Assembly (NCBI GenBank): GCA_003171295.1
Contig: PMYF01000560.1
Coordinates: 1-17,625 of the forward strand
From: Acidobacteriota bacterium
GTDB taxonomy: Bacteria; Acidobacteriota; Terriglobia; UBA7540
Direction of reading: 5' to 3'
DNA length: 17,625 nucleotides
The position numbers and the translations under genes were made by a program. The notes below the pieces were generated by a model. It was not told the origin of the DNA. It ran no database searches and saw nothing but the letters and a program-made list of their open reading frames with translations. This document shows, piece by piece, positions 6,737 to 15,128 of this stretch (the first letter of the stretch is position 1; each line of letters begins with the position of its first letter).

Positions 6737-7573
6737 TCACTTGCGTTGGCTGCCCGGAGCCGAGGGCTTCCGTTTGTCCCGCGATCGCGCCCTTTCCCCG
6801 TAAATACCGTATTGGTAGTGGAGAGCGTAGCAATCATCGGTGGGATCAAGCCGGTTGAGGATGATCCCTAAAATAGGCTGGCGCTCGATCATTTGCTTCG
6901 CTTTCAGAACCACTTCGCGGGGGGTTGATCCGGCCCGGACCACGAGCAAGGCCGCATCCGCCACCGTGCTTAATAGCCTCGCATCCACGGTGGTGAGAAG
7001 CGGAGGCGCGTCGATCAGGATCAAGTCGAAGGCAGAGCTAACCTGATCGAGCAGGGATTGCAAGCTCGCGAGGTTCGACTGGGACAGTGACTTACTGCCG
7101 CCGCTTCCGCCCGTCATCACATACAGGTCCTTACCCTTGATCTTGGACATTACTTTCCAGGGTTCGCGTCCAACGCGTAACCAGTTCCCGAGCCCACTGT
7201 CGTTGGGGAGGCCGAACGCCAGGTGCAAAGCAGGGTTATAGACGTCCGCGTCGATGACCAACACCTTGCGGCTGCCCTCGGTGGCCAGAGTTAGAGCCAA
7301 GTTGGCCGTCACATGGGTCTTCCCCTCTCCCTGGACGGCGCTCGTAACCAGCACACGTTTGAAGGATTCCTGGGTTTGGAGTTCCGTCAGTCGCGTCTGC
7401 AACAGCCGGAACTGCTCCAATCCCAGGGCAGTGTCTTTTCGCTGTGAGAACAGGGAAGACTCGGGGCCACCCTGGAGCAAGACCTCCCGGCTGAGGAATT
7501 CGGGTGGAACGGCAACGGAAGGGTCAGTGTCGATTCTCAGAATGTCTTTGTTCACTTCGCCCATGGTGACCAT
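6737..7573 (-). CDS. Cytoplasmic tyrosine kinase (BY-kinase, CpsD/CapB/EpsG type)
   Basis: A 278-residue P-loop kinase of the bacterial tyrosine-kinase family, partner of the Wzz protein encoded just before it; cycles of autophosphorylation control EPS polymerisation and export. Motifs: Walker A in SAVQGEGKT (78-86), Walker A' in VLVIDADVYNP (104-114; most relatives have DADLRRP), Walker B in LILIDAPPLL (183-192). The C-terminus has a tyrosine cluster at 249, 253, 255 and 258, the usual autophosphorylation site, followed by a basic tail. Two starts are possible: ATG at 7573 (GGGAGG only 2 nt upstream) or ATG at 7564 (MGEVNK, the same site 11 nt upstream). Either overlaps the wzz stop, by 22 or 13 nt, suggesting translational coupling. 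A longer in-frame extension into wzz is out-of-frame noise. Resembles the tyrosine kinase of exosortase-linked loci (TIGR03018 as I recall it). Confidence 0.92.
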   Translation of the reverse strand: MVTMGEVNKDILRIDTDPSVAVPPEFLSREVLLQGGPESSLFSQRKDTALGLEQFRLLQTRLTELQTQESFKRVLVTSAVQGEGKTHVTANLALTLATEGSRKVLVIDADVYNPALHLAFGLPNDSGLGNWLRVGREPWKVMSKIKGKDLYVMTGGSGGSKSLSQSNLASLQSLLDQVSSAFDLILIDAPPLLTTVDARLLSTVADAALLVVRAGSTPREVVLKAKQMIERQPILGIILNRLDPTDDCYALHYQYGIYGERARSRDKRKPSAPGSQRK

Positions 7574-9141
7574 AGCCTCCCAAAATACATATAGAGATTT
7601 AGACCAGCTAACACCAAGACCAGGAGCCCGCTGGCGAGCATCCAGGCATACCTTTTCCCACGCCCCCGCTTGGCTTTCACGGGAGTGGGCAGTTCGGGGA
7701 TGAGCCCCAGGCATTTCAACCCGAAGTAGAAGTCCACATCCGGCTCCGACTTTGCCGAGGTGTCCCGCAGTTCCATGAACCCCGCCAACACCAATCCCAG
7801 CGCCAAAGCGCCACCCAGGCCACCCATGTTGATCTTCCAACGCACGGGCAACTCCGCCGTAGCCGGCAGGGAGGCGTAGTCCTGGATGCGATAGCGGACC
7901 ACTTTCTGCCGCTGGTAAACATCGGTCGAATGCTCCGCGTCACTCACCTGGTCGCGGACAGTTTCATAGTCCTTCTTCGCGGCGTCATAGTCGCGCTCCA
8001 GTTCGGAATACTGCTGTTGCCGCCCCGGGATGGCCAGGAGGTTCGCTTGATATTGAGCGATTTTCCGCTCGAGCTGGCTTCGCTCCGCCGTGTGGGCAGC
8101 CAACTCCGCCTGGCTCTGTCGTGCGCGGGCCACGGTGGCCGGGGTCGCGTGGGTCGGAGTCACCCCAGGCTTGGAGGTTTTGGAGGCTGCCCTTTCGGCC
8201 TTCTCGGTTGCCACCTCCGCTTCCAGGAGCTTGATCTGGTCCCGGGTCTTGATCACGTCCGGGTGACCCGGCTTATAGCGGCTCTGGAGGTCAGCCAACT
8301 TGTCCTTGAGGGTTTGCAAGTCCGTTACCAGACGGGAGAGACCCGGATCCTGCGCGGTCGAACTTGCCTCGCTGGTCTCGCTTTGACCAGCCGCCGGGCT
8401 TTGCATAGCCGTTTCGACGTCGGCTATATTCTGCCGGGTGCGCGCCAGCGCCTGGGTGTTCACTTGCGATTCGGTCTGGAGATTGGAAAGGGTTTGGATC
8501 GTGAGCTGCTCGTCGATGGGAAGCTGCCCGGCATATTGCTTCCGGAAATTCGCGAGCGCCTCTCCCGTTCCCCTGACTTTGGCCACGGCCAGTTCCAGTT
8601 GGGCGCGCAAGACGTTGGTCGTTTTCTCCGCTTGCTCCAGCGTCATCCTTCCTGCTTCATCGACGACCAGTGCCGCAAGTTCGTTGGTAACTCTCTGGGC
8701 CTGCTCGGGACTGGAGCCCAGAAAGCTCACCTTGAGTCCGTAGGGCTTCCCGGCCGGCCGGCGAGGATCGTTACTGTCGCGCAAGGGTGTAATCGTAACG
8801 GCCTGCCGGAAATCCTCAAGGTCCTTCTCGGCGACGGCGCCACTCTTCTTTAGAAGGTCGAGGCGTCCCAGAACGGTGCGGGACATCACTTGCTGGATCA
8901 GCCCGGAGATGATCTGATCGCTGTCGGCGGCCACGATAGGCTTTACATATTCCTGTTGGGCCGCCGGCTGCTCAATCAGGATCAAGGCCTCGGAACGGTA
9001 GAAGCTGGGCAGCAGGGCAACTACGAGGCAGGTCACCCCCGTGACCAGGGCAGTGGTTCCAAGGAACCACCACTTTCGCCGCTTCCATATTGCTTTGTAA
9101 TCTTCGCCCGTCAGGGGGCGAGAGGTGGATCCTGTTTCCAT
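7552..9141 (-). CDS. Wzz/GNVR-type chain-length determinant (polysaccharide co-polymerase)
   Basis: A 529-residue inner-membrane protein that with the kinase sets EPS chain length and links polymerisation to export. The N-terminal cytoplasmic stretch RPLTGEDYKAIWKRRKWW leads into membrane helix 1 (about 24-45), then the Wzz domain with the FYRSEALILIEQ strand. A long periplasmic coiled-coil region rich in Gln, Glu, Lys and Ala runs from about 150 to 420, including ARYKPGHPDV-like LQSRYKPGHPDVIKTRDQI. Membrane helix 2 is about 437-457. After it comes SEPDVDFYFGLKCLGLIPEL, which resembles the linker to the kinase domain in fused Wzc proteins, then a basic patch and a third hydrophobic helix (about 500-520). 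The kinase domain is a separate gene here. The ATG is 4 nt after the barrel gene's TGA, with AGGGAAG as ribosome site. Like TIGR03007-type proteins of exosortase-linked loci. Confidence 0.92.
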   Translation of the reverse strand: METGSTSRPLTGEDYKAIWKRRKWWFLGTTALVTGVTCLVVALLPSFYRSEALILIEQPAAQQEYVKPIVAADSDQIISGLIQQVMSRTVLGRLDLLKKSGAVAEKDLEDFRQAVTITPLRDSNDPRRPAGKPYGLKVSFLGSSPEQAQRVTNELAALVVDEAGRMTLEQAEKTTNVLRAQLELAVAKVRGTGEALANFRKQYAGQLPIDEQLTIQTLSNLQTESQVNTQALARTRQNIADVETAMQSPAAGQSETSEASSTAQDPGLSRLVTDLQTLKDKLADLQSRYKPGHPDVIKTRDQIKLLEAEVATEKAERAASKTSKPGVTPTHATPATVARARQSQAELAAHTAERSQLERKIAQYQANLLAIPGRQQQYSELERDYDAAKKDYETVRDQVSDAEHSTDVYQRQKVVRYRIQDYASLPATAELPVRWKINMGGLGGALALGLVLAGFMELRDTSAKSEPDVDFYFGLKCLGLIPELPTPVKAKRGRGKRYAWMLASGLLVLVLAGLNLYMYFGRLWSPWAK

Positions 9142-9145
9142 GTTT

Positions 9146-10480
9146 TCACTTCCCTATGGGAATTTGCGGAAAGGTGTACTCAATCCGTAATGAGATTTCC
9201 TCGCGGTCGATCGGTGCCACCCCTGCCAAGCCGGTGATCTTCCCAAACGAGTCCCGCAGTGTGAGCCTCATATGCGGGGTCACGCGAAATTGCAGGCCGG
9301 GTTGGATGTAGTAGTTCTTAAAGCCCAGGCTGGACTGGCCGACCAATTGGTTTTGGGCGTACGTCCCCCCCAGGCTGAGGTCCACGCGACGGCTGACGGA
9401 CCGCGAAAGGGTTACCTCCCCCGTCTGTTGCACGACGGTGGAAAGAAATCCTGCCCCGCCCGTGACGAGCTGCGTGTAGTCGACGCGCGCCGTGTTGTGC
9501 TTGACTCGCCTTTCGATCTTTGCGCCACCCAGGAAACCCTGCTGAATTTTTTCCGGAAGGGTTTGCTGCCCGGAAGGAATGCCGAGTACGTTGCCCGAAT
9601 TATCAATCAGGCTGGCCAGTTGGTGGACGCGAGAGGGCCCGCCGAACAGGGAGACGGTTATGGTCGGGCTGAGGCTCAGTGAGTAACTCCCGAAGAGGCT
9701 CTGGACTTGGGAGCTGCCGAACCCCAAGCCGAACTTCATCCATTGCTCTGCGAAGACCACACCCAGGTTCTGGTGGCGCGAGGGCACAAAATAAATCCCG
9801 CCATAGACATCCAGTTCCCTCATGTTGATCAGATTCTTGCCGCTATGCGTGGTGTCGACATAGTTAGACCCCAGAACCATGAAAGTGCGGCGCGATAACT
9901 GTCCCGTGAGCATCCCTGTGCTCTCGGAAGTACTAAACCTTTGCTGCAGAAAGACCGCCCCCTGTGGGATGCCTCCAGAAAGCGTGTAGCCCTGGCCGGC
10001 GGTGGTCTCAAGCACAGCTCCCCCCGGCAGGTCGGCCCACCGCTGAGTAAACGTAAGCTGTATCCGCCCCGTTACACGCTGTTGCAATTGGAAGCGAGCA
10101 TCCTGCATGGTGCTGTTCAGGTTCGAATACTTGGGATAGACACGCCCTCCACCCCAGTAACTGACCAAAAGGTCAGTGCCGGGGTGGCGATAGCCGTAGT
10201 GCAGCTCACCTTCCAGAACTTCGAAAGTCCCTGCCAATTTGGGACCCCCCTGGCTCTGCAGCAGGTTGGTATCGTAATTGCCCTCCAGAATCAGACTGGG
10301 CAGGAAGACACTCCCTTTCGACAGGGATACGTTTTCCAAGGGAGGAGAAAAGATGGTTCCTTGGAACTCTTTCCCGATCGTCTGATTCTGGGCGCGGGCT
10401 CCTGACCCAGCGATTCCAAGGAACAAAGCTAGAAGAGCGGCCTGGCCATACTTTTTACCGTGTCCTGACTTCAGTCTCAT
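9146..10480 (-). CDS. Outer-membrane beta-barrel protein of the EPS locus
   Basis: A 444-residue exported protein. Residues 1-30 form a signal peptide: basic start, core AALLALFLGIAG, likely cut after ARA at 30. The remainder is rich in alternating polar/hydrophobic strands with aromatic ends, for example TGRIQLTFTQRW, RRVDLSLGGTYAQ and SLRIEYTF near the C-terminus, typical of an outer-membrane barrel. It resembles the uncharacterised barrel proteins found beside Wzz and kinase genes in exosortase-type EPS loci (TIGR03016-like), thought to act in polymer export or anchoring. The start at 10480 is preferred because it gives a proper signal peptide and has AGGGG 7 nt upstream; an in-frame ATG 66 nt earlier (at 10546, with its own purine-rich site) would add 22 polar residues ahead of it. 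Four bases separate it from wzz. Function is inferred mainly from context. Confidence 0.82.
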   Translation of the reverse strand: MRLKSGHGKKYGQAALLALFLGIAGSGARAQNQTIGKEFQGTIFSPPLENVSLSKGSVFLPSLILEGNYDTNLLQSQGGPKLAGTFEVLEGELHYGYRHPGTDLLVSYWGGGRVYPKYSNLNSTMQDARFQLQQRVTGRIQLTFTQRWADLPGGAVLETTAGQGYTLSGGIPQGAVFLQQRFSTSESTGMLTGQLSRRTFMVLGSNYVDTTHSGKNLINMRELDVYGGIYFVPSRHQNLGVVFAEQWMKFGLGFGSSQVQSLFGSYSLSLSPTITVSLFGGPSRVHQLASLIDNSGNVLGIPSGQQTLPEKIQQGFLGGAKIERRVKHNTARVDYTQLVTGGAGFLSTVVQQTGEVTLSRSVSRRVDLSLGGTYAQNQLVGQSSLGFKNYYIQPGLQFRVTPHMRLTLRDSFGKITGLAGVAPIDREEISLRIEYTFPQIPIGK

Positions 10481-10710
10481 GGGGCGTCCCCTGGGTTGCG
10501 GTTGGTTTCCTGGCTCGAAGGCTTTGGGTTCAAAAGGTCTCGACATCCTACTGATCCCTCCCCTTGGAGCATGCCGAGCCAGGCCATCCTGCCGGATGAT
10601 GCGCTCGAGTGCAAGAGTCTTCCGGCCCGAGGGGCTGACCGGTGTGCAGTTAACGCAACCCCTTGAGGCTCGGGCGGGCAATCCCCGCACCTCGGACCCT
10701 AGAGGCACGC
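10481..10710. other. Gap between amidotransferase and barrel genes
   Basis: This 230-bp stretch holds no gene. On the minus strand it has the short inverted repeats GGCAC/GTGCC (just at the amidotransferase stop) and GCGGG/CCCGC, neither followed by a U-run. No clear promoter pair is visible. The upstream in-frame ATG at 10546 lies here. Confidence 0.4.
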
Positions 10711-12765
10711 TCAGGGTGCCCCGGCACTCACGGACGGGCTTGGGCCTTCGCACTTTTCTTCGGACATCGGCTGAGCACTCGCGTCCAGGCGGCCCGCTCG
10801 CCCGATGCGGGTATTCCTTTCCACGTGCGCAAACTCGGGTAAAGGTTCACCCACCCCCGGCCGGCAGTAGGCCGGGTCGGCGTCAACGAAGACTCGATGC
10901 CACAATTCCAGGTTCAATAGCCGCCAGATGCGGTTGGAATTATCGACGACGCGACTGCGGTGTTGCAAGAAAAGACGGCGAACCGCTTCCGGGCGAAAGA
11001 GGCCACGCAGTTGGCTGCGCGGTTCGAGCAGCAGGCTCTCAATGGCCTCAATCCGTCCGGGCGAAAGCCAGGTGCGCCAAGGCGTGGGGAAGCCGCGCTT
11101 TCGCTGCCAGATGACTTCCTTAGGCAGCAGGTCCCGAGCCGCTTCCTTTAGAATCCTCTTGCCGTCCAACCCTCGGGTTTTGAAGCGTGCGGGGATACGC
11201 AAAGCGTTTTCGACCACCACATGATCAAGAAACGGCACGCGGCTTTCAATGGAGGCCGCCATGCTCATCCGATCCTGCTTCCTCAACAACTCAACCAGAT
11301 AAGTCTTAAGATCGAGGGAAAGTAGGCGGGTCAGAAAATCGCCCGACGTTCCGTTCCAATACTCGCGCGCCCCCTGGTATGGGTCTCCGGCCATGCCCTG
11401 GGCCAGCAGCCCGGCCTGCTCGCGGGATGAAAAGGCGGCGTAGAAATTGTCCAGATAGAAGGATTCAATCGCCTGGCCATCGCGGGCAAGAAATGTATGC
11501 CCCAATCCACGCCGGGAGCGCGCTCCGAGCCAGCTTGCTTGTGCGAGGTGCTGCGCCACCCAGGCCCGCCCGGCCCCTGGAACCAGGGACCGATAGACCG
11601 TGTCGAATCGCCTGTTCCAGAGCGTCCAGGAGTAGCGGTCGTATCCCGCCAGGGTCTCGTCACTACCCTCGCCGGTGAGGACTACCTTGACACTCTCGCG
11701 CGCCAGTTGGCACACGAAGTAAAGCGAGACGCTCGAGGGCCAGACCAAAGGCTGGTCCTCGTGCCAGATCAGGTGGGGAAGAGCCCCGAAGAAATCCTCG
11801 GCGCTGATTTTGACTTCGTGATGATCCGTGCCCAGGAATCGCGCGACCTTGCCGGCCATGGGCAACTCACTTGACGCGGCCTCCGGATAACCCACCGAGA
11901 ACGTCTTCAGGGAGCCGCCTCGCCGTTTCTGCAGCATCGCTGCTACGACGCTGGAATCGAGCCCCCCGCTCAGCAGTACGCCGAGGGGGACATCGCTCAT
12001 CAGGTGGCTTTCCACCGCCTGTTCCAGCAGATCACGATAGTGGCGTACATGCTCCGCAAACGGCCGGTCTTCCTCCTGACTTTCGCCCGAGGGTAGATCC
12101 CAATAGGGCGCTGTCCGCACCGCGCCGTGCTCCTCGACCATGAGCCAGTGCCCCGGCTTCAACTGCTCGACGCCGGCGAAGAGAGTCCGTGAGCCGGTTA
12201 CATGTCCAAAGGCCAGGTATTCCGGGATGGTGTTGGGTTCCAGCTTCGCCCGCATGCCCGGGAAGGCAAGCAGCGCCTTGATTTCGGAAGCGATAAGGAG
12301 ACTGCGATTATGGCGCGCGTAATAAAGCGGCTTGATGCCCATCCGATCGCGCGCGCAAAAGAGCCGCCGGCGCCGGCTGTCCCAGATGGCGAACCCGAAC
12401 ATGCCGCGCAGGCGGTGGACGCATTCCTCGCCGTACTCTTCATAGAGATGAATAATGGTCTCGGTATCGCTGTGGGTGCGGTAGCGATGGCCGCGCGCCT
12501 CCAGGCCGGGCCGCAACTCGGCGTGGTTATAAATCTCGCCGTTAAAAACAATCCAAACCGTGCCATCTTCGTTGCTGAGGGGCTGATGTCCGGCCTTTAC
12601 GTCCACGATACTCAGCCGGCGCATGGCGATGCCGACGTGGCCGTCGAAATAAGTCCCCGCATCGTCCGGACCGCGATGCACGATCTCGCGATTCATGGCT
12701 TCGAGGGCTTCGGCCCGCACAGCCTCGTCGCGATCAAAGTTGTAAATGGCGCAAATGCCGCACAT
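10711..12765 (-). CDS. Glutamine-dependent amidotransferase, asparagine-synthase (AsnB) family
   Basis: A 684-residue two-domain enzyme. The N-terminal class II glutaminase domain starts MCGIC, with Cys2 as nucleophile after Met removal, and shows RGPDD (31-35), RRLSIVD (49-55) and NGEIYN (75-80), which hold glutamine. The C-terminal synthase domain has the ATP pyrophosphatase P-loop SGGLDSS (266-272) and GEGSDE (365-370). Ammonia from glutamine is passed to an adenylated carboxylate. In EPS loci such proteins are thought to amidate a sugar acid or other carboxyl group on the polymer rather than make asparagine; the exosortase-associated amidotransferase 1 group (TIGR03108) is the closest match I recall. 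The last 50 or so residues are a polar extension. The ATG lies 8 nt after the heparinase stop with GGTGG 4 nt upstream. Substrate is inferred from context only. Confidence 0.92.
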   Translation of the reverse strand: MCGICAIYNFDRDEAVRAEALEAMNREIVHRGPDDAGTYFDGHVGIAMRRLSIVDVKAGHQPLSNEDGTVWIVFNGEIYNHAELRPGLEARGHRYRTHSDTETIIHLYEEYGEECVHRLRGMFGFAIWDSRRRRLFCARDRMGIKPLYYARHNRSLLIASEIKALLAFPGMRAKLEPNTIPEYLAFGHVTGSRTLFAGVEQLKPGHWLMVEEHGAVRTAPYWDLPSGESQEEDRPFAEHVRHYRDLLEQAVESHLMSDVPLGVLLSGGLDSSVVAAMLQKRRGGSLKTFSVGYPEAASSELPMAGKVARFLGTDHHEVKISAEDFFGALPHLIWHEDQPLVWPSSVSLYFVCQLARESVKVVLTGEGSDETLAGYDRYSWTLWNRRFDTVYRSLVPGAGRAWVAQHLAQASWLGARSRRGLGHTFLARDGQAIESFYLDNFYAAFSSREQAGLLAQGMAGDPYQGAREYWNGTSGDFLTRLLSLDLKTYLVELLRKQDRMSMAASIESRVPFLDHVVVENALRIPARFKTRGLDGKRILKEAARDLLPKEVIWQRKRGFPTPWRTWLSPGRIEAIESLLLEPRSQLRGLFRPEAVRRLFLQHRSRVVDNSNRIWRLLNLELWHRVFVDADPAYCRPGVGEPLPEFAHVERNTRIGRAGRLDASAQPMSEEKCEGPSPSVSAGAP

Positions 12766-12773
12766 AGTCCACC

Positions 12774-15128
12774 CTAACGCGCTGGGCCGCTTGGATCGGC
12801 CACCAGCGCACCTGCCTCCACAAGAGTCTCGCCCCCTGCTGCTCCCCGCACTTCGATCCAGCCTTGCTCAAAATGGGCCTGGCGGCATGGCAAGTCGACG
12901 ACCTTGACTCCTTCTACGGACAGGAAACTTCCATCCCACAGGACAACCCGATGCTGTCCTGTCCCCGAATTGAGTCCAAAGTAAGCCAGGCGCGCCTCGC
13001 CGGCGAAGTCACCCAGCCGCCAATTCGAGTTGCCGTCCGCCAGCATCCAGGAATGCCGCTCCTGCCCAACCGAGTACTGAAATCCTCGGGGCCCGGTGGC
13101 GGTGTCGCTGGGGGTCAGACGCTCCAGCCGGCCACAGGTTTCGGCAAGCCGGGGAACGAGCAGAGTCGCGAATTCGGCGGGCAAGGTAGTTCGGGCAGAG
13201 CAGCGCAGGACCGGCGCCGGTTGCTTCTGACCATAACAGGCGGAATGCCAGCCTTCTACCAAATCAACTGACCAGCGCGAATCTGAGAGCGGTACGATTC
13301 CCATCCTCCCTTGCTCCGGTGAGCCCAATTCGAGGGCGGTCGCCCCCAGCGAGGCGGGCCCGTGGGGCGCGTGCCAATTGAGTTCCAAGAGGTGCTCACC
13401 CTTACCCAGAACGGTATCGATAACCAGCCAGAATTGGGGCTTGAGGAAGAACACCGTCCGCCGATGCAGGACCGGAGATGGGAGGCGCAGGTAGCCCGTG
13501 TGGGAAGCAACCAGGAGATCAAAACTCTCGCCTGCCCACCAGTGTTCGACCCGAGCTTCCGGGATGTTCTCCCACTTGAAGGGGGCCGTGGGCTCCGCCT
13601 GGTCCTGGGCGTCGATGCGGAGCGTGTTGTGGGCGGCGGTACCCCGGAAGAGATCACGCCAGGGCTGGGAACCGGTATAGGTGAACGTCCCGGGATCAGT
13701 CAGCCATTCGCGTCCATCGGCCGCAACCGTCAGGCTCAAGGAGTCGGCGTGGCCATGACCGCAGAGCCCGGCGCCCATCGGTCCGGCATCCAGGGCGAGG
13801 CGCAAGCCGTCGCTGGCCATCAAGTAGACGCCGCTCGAGGGGAAGGCGCGCGTGGCGGGCTGAGGCTGCGCTGCCGGCAGGGCATCAAACTCTGCCACTC
13901 CGGCAGGGCCAAGCAACCACAGGGTTTCCTCCGCCAGGCCCGGCGTCGAGGCTTTCCAGTCGCTGCGGGAAAACAGAACCGCGCCGGTGGACAGCGGGTC
14001 GGCGAGGTGCTCGCCGCGGTTGCGTTGAGGGTCAAACCACCGGCCACCATCATCGTCGCCAAAGCGGGGCGTGGGCCCCCCACCCGACAGCGCCGCCTGG
14101 TAGTCCAGCATGGCGGCCAGCGTCCGATCCAAGGGCTCGGGAATGAAGATTTGATTTCGCGCCGCCAGCACTCGCGCGTGCAGAAGCATGTCCAGCGCAT
14201 AGGTGTGGTAATAGCTGGACTGCTCGAAATAACCTCCATCGGCGTGCACTTGATGCTGCGCTTCCTCGAGGATGATCTTCCAGCCGAGCGCCCGCCAAAC
14301 CGGCGACCCCTTCAACTGGGGGCACAGAATCCCCGTGCAGAAGAGCGCCACAGCTTCTCCCAGCAGGTGAGTGTTACGAGCAAAATAGGTTGAAAGGTTA
14401 TGCTCGATAAACCGGGCATTGCGGCCCAGTGCGAGCAGAAGATCGCGACCGAGCCGGGCCGAGAATCCGCGCGCTCCGGAAAACAGCTCCCGGGCCCAAA
14501 GCCAGGATATGCTTCGGAACGCCACCTCCAGGCTGCTGCACCAGTTGATTCCCATGAGGTAGGGATTCTGTTCCTGCCAGGCGTAGAACTGTGCCTCGAA
14601 TTCCTGCGTGAATTCTTCGTTTCCTGTCAGTTGATAGGCTTTGCCGAGTGTGACGAAGTGCTGATGCCGGTTCAGTTCCCAGATGATCTTCGCATCACCC
14701 ACTCTCTCAAAGTCCAGGTAAGGAACCGCATGGAACTTCTCGCGTGGGGCTTGCTTTCCGTGCACAGGATCGCGGTGCCAGTTGATGCGCGGCCCGAGAT
14801 CCAGGTCACGGTAGCCGAGCAGGTCAAAACGGTGAGCGCAGATGCGCGCGGCGCTCGCGAGCGTCTCCTCGCAAGCTTGGGGGAATCGCGTGCGGAGGGT
14901 AGCGACCAGCGCGGGCAGTTCAGCCGGAGAAAAAAAGAAACGGCCTGGCGCAAGCGCAGCAGCCTGCGCAACAAAACCGTCGTCCTTGGCGCCGGGGACA
15001 GAACCCGCCCGATAGCGGAACCCTTCCCAGCGATTCCAGAGCTGCTGCCGCACTCGGAAGGCCACTTCTTCCCGGCTCATCTGCGCCACCCGGCGCAGCA
15101 AGCCTCTAATTTTGTAAGGCGCTGGCAT
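12774..15128 (-). CDS. Heparinase II/III (alginate-lyase-like) family protein
   Basis: A 784-residue protein from the chosen ATG. Residues about 75-360 form the alpha/alpha-toroid domain with WELNRHQH (150-157), NPYLMGINWCSSLEVAFR (198-215), RNTHLLGEA (251-259) and EQSSYYHTYALDM (302-314); the Asn-His and Tyr residues here are the usual lyase catalytic set. The C-terminal beta-sandwich heparinase II/III domain has GHGHADSLSL (457-466) and AAHNTLRID (498-506). Family members cleave uronic-acid-containing polysaccharides by beta-elimination; in biosynthetic operons they may clear or trim polymer. No signal peptide is evident, so the compartment is unclear. ATG at 15128 is chosen over one 23 codons upstream because homologous-looking sequence starts at APYKIRGLLRR. 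It overlaps the preceding gene by 23 nt, suggesting translational coupling. Activity and substrate are not proven by sequence. Confidence 0.9.
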   Translation of the reverse strand: MPAPYKIRGLLRRVAQMSREEVAFRVRQQLWNRWEGFRYRAGSVPGAKDDGFVAQAAALAPGRFFFSPAELPALVATLRTRFPQACEETLASAARICAHRFDLLGYRDLDLGPRINWHRDPVHGKQAPREKFHAVPYLDFERVGDAKIIWELNRHQHFVTLGKAYQLTGNEEFTQEFEAQFYAWQEQNPYLMGINWCSSLEVAFRSISWLWARELFSGARGFSARLGRDLLLALGRNARFIEHNLSTYFARNTHLLGEAVALFCTGILCPQLKGSPVWRALGWKIILEEAQHQVHADGGYFEQSSYYHTYALDMLLHARVLAARNQIFIPEPLDRTLAAMLDYQAALSGGGPTPRFGDDDGGRWFDPQRNRGEHLADPLSTGAVLFSRSDWKASTPGLAEETLWLLGPAGVAEFDALPAAQPQPATRAFPSSGVYLMASDGLRLALDAGPMGAGLCGHGHADSLSLTVAADGREWLTDPGTFTYTGSQPWRDLFRGTAAHNTLRIDAQDQAEPTAPFKWENIPEARVEHWWAGESFDLLVASHTGYLRLPSPVLHRRTVFFLKPQFWLVIDTVLGKGEHLLELNWHAPHGPASLGATALELGSPEQGRMGIVPLSDSRWSVDLVEGWHSACYGQKQPAPVLRCSARTTLPAEFATLLVPRLAETCGRLERLTPSDTATGPRGFQYSVGQERHSWMLADGNSNWRLGDFAGEARLAYFGLNSGTGQHRVVLWDGSFLSVEGVKVVDLPCRQAHFEQGWIEVRGAAGGETLVEAGALVADPSGPAR

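Noticed and set aside
6722..6788. Two GCGATCGC octamers 59 bp apart (6722 and 6781), like the HIP1 repeat of cyanobacteria
   Set aside because: Only two copies, at the end of a GC-rich gene; nothing else suggests cyanobacteria, so chance is enough.
7574..7840. Longer kinase start at 7840
   Set aside because: It would lie deep inside wzz in another frame, giving 89 residues unlike any kinase N-terminus; the ATG codons at 7573/7564 sit behind a strong GGGAGG.
7930..8853. 307-codon plus-strand frame
   Set aside because: Antisense to the coiled-coil part of wzz, which has clear family features; no domain or ribosome site in this frame.
10481..10753. Longer barrel protein starting at 10753
   Set aside because: It would run back into the amidotransferase gene and bury the signal peptide behind 91 extra residues; the ATG at 10480 has a good ribosome site.
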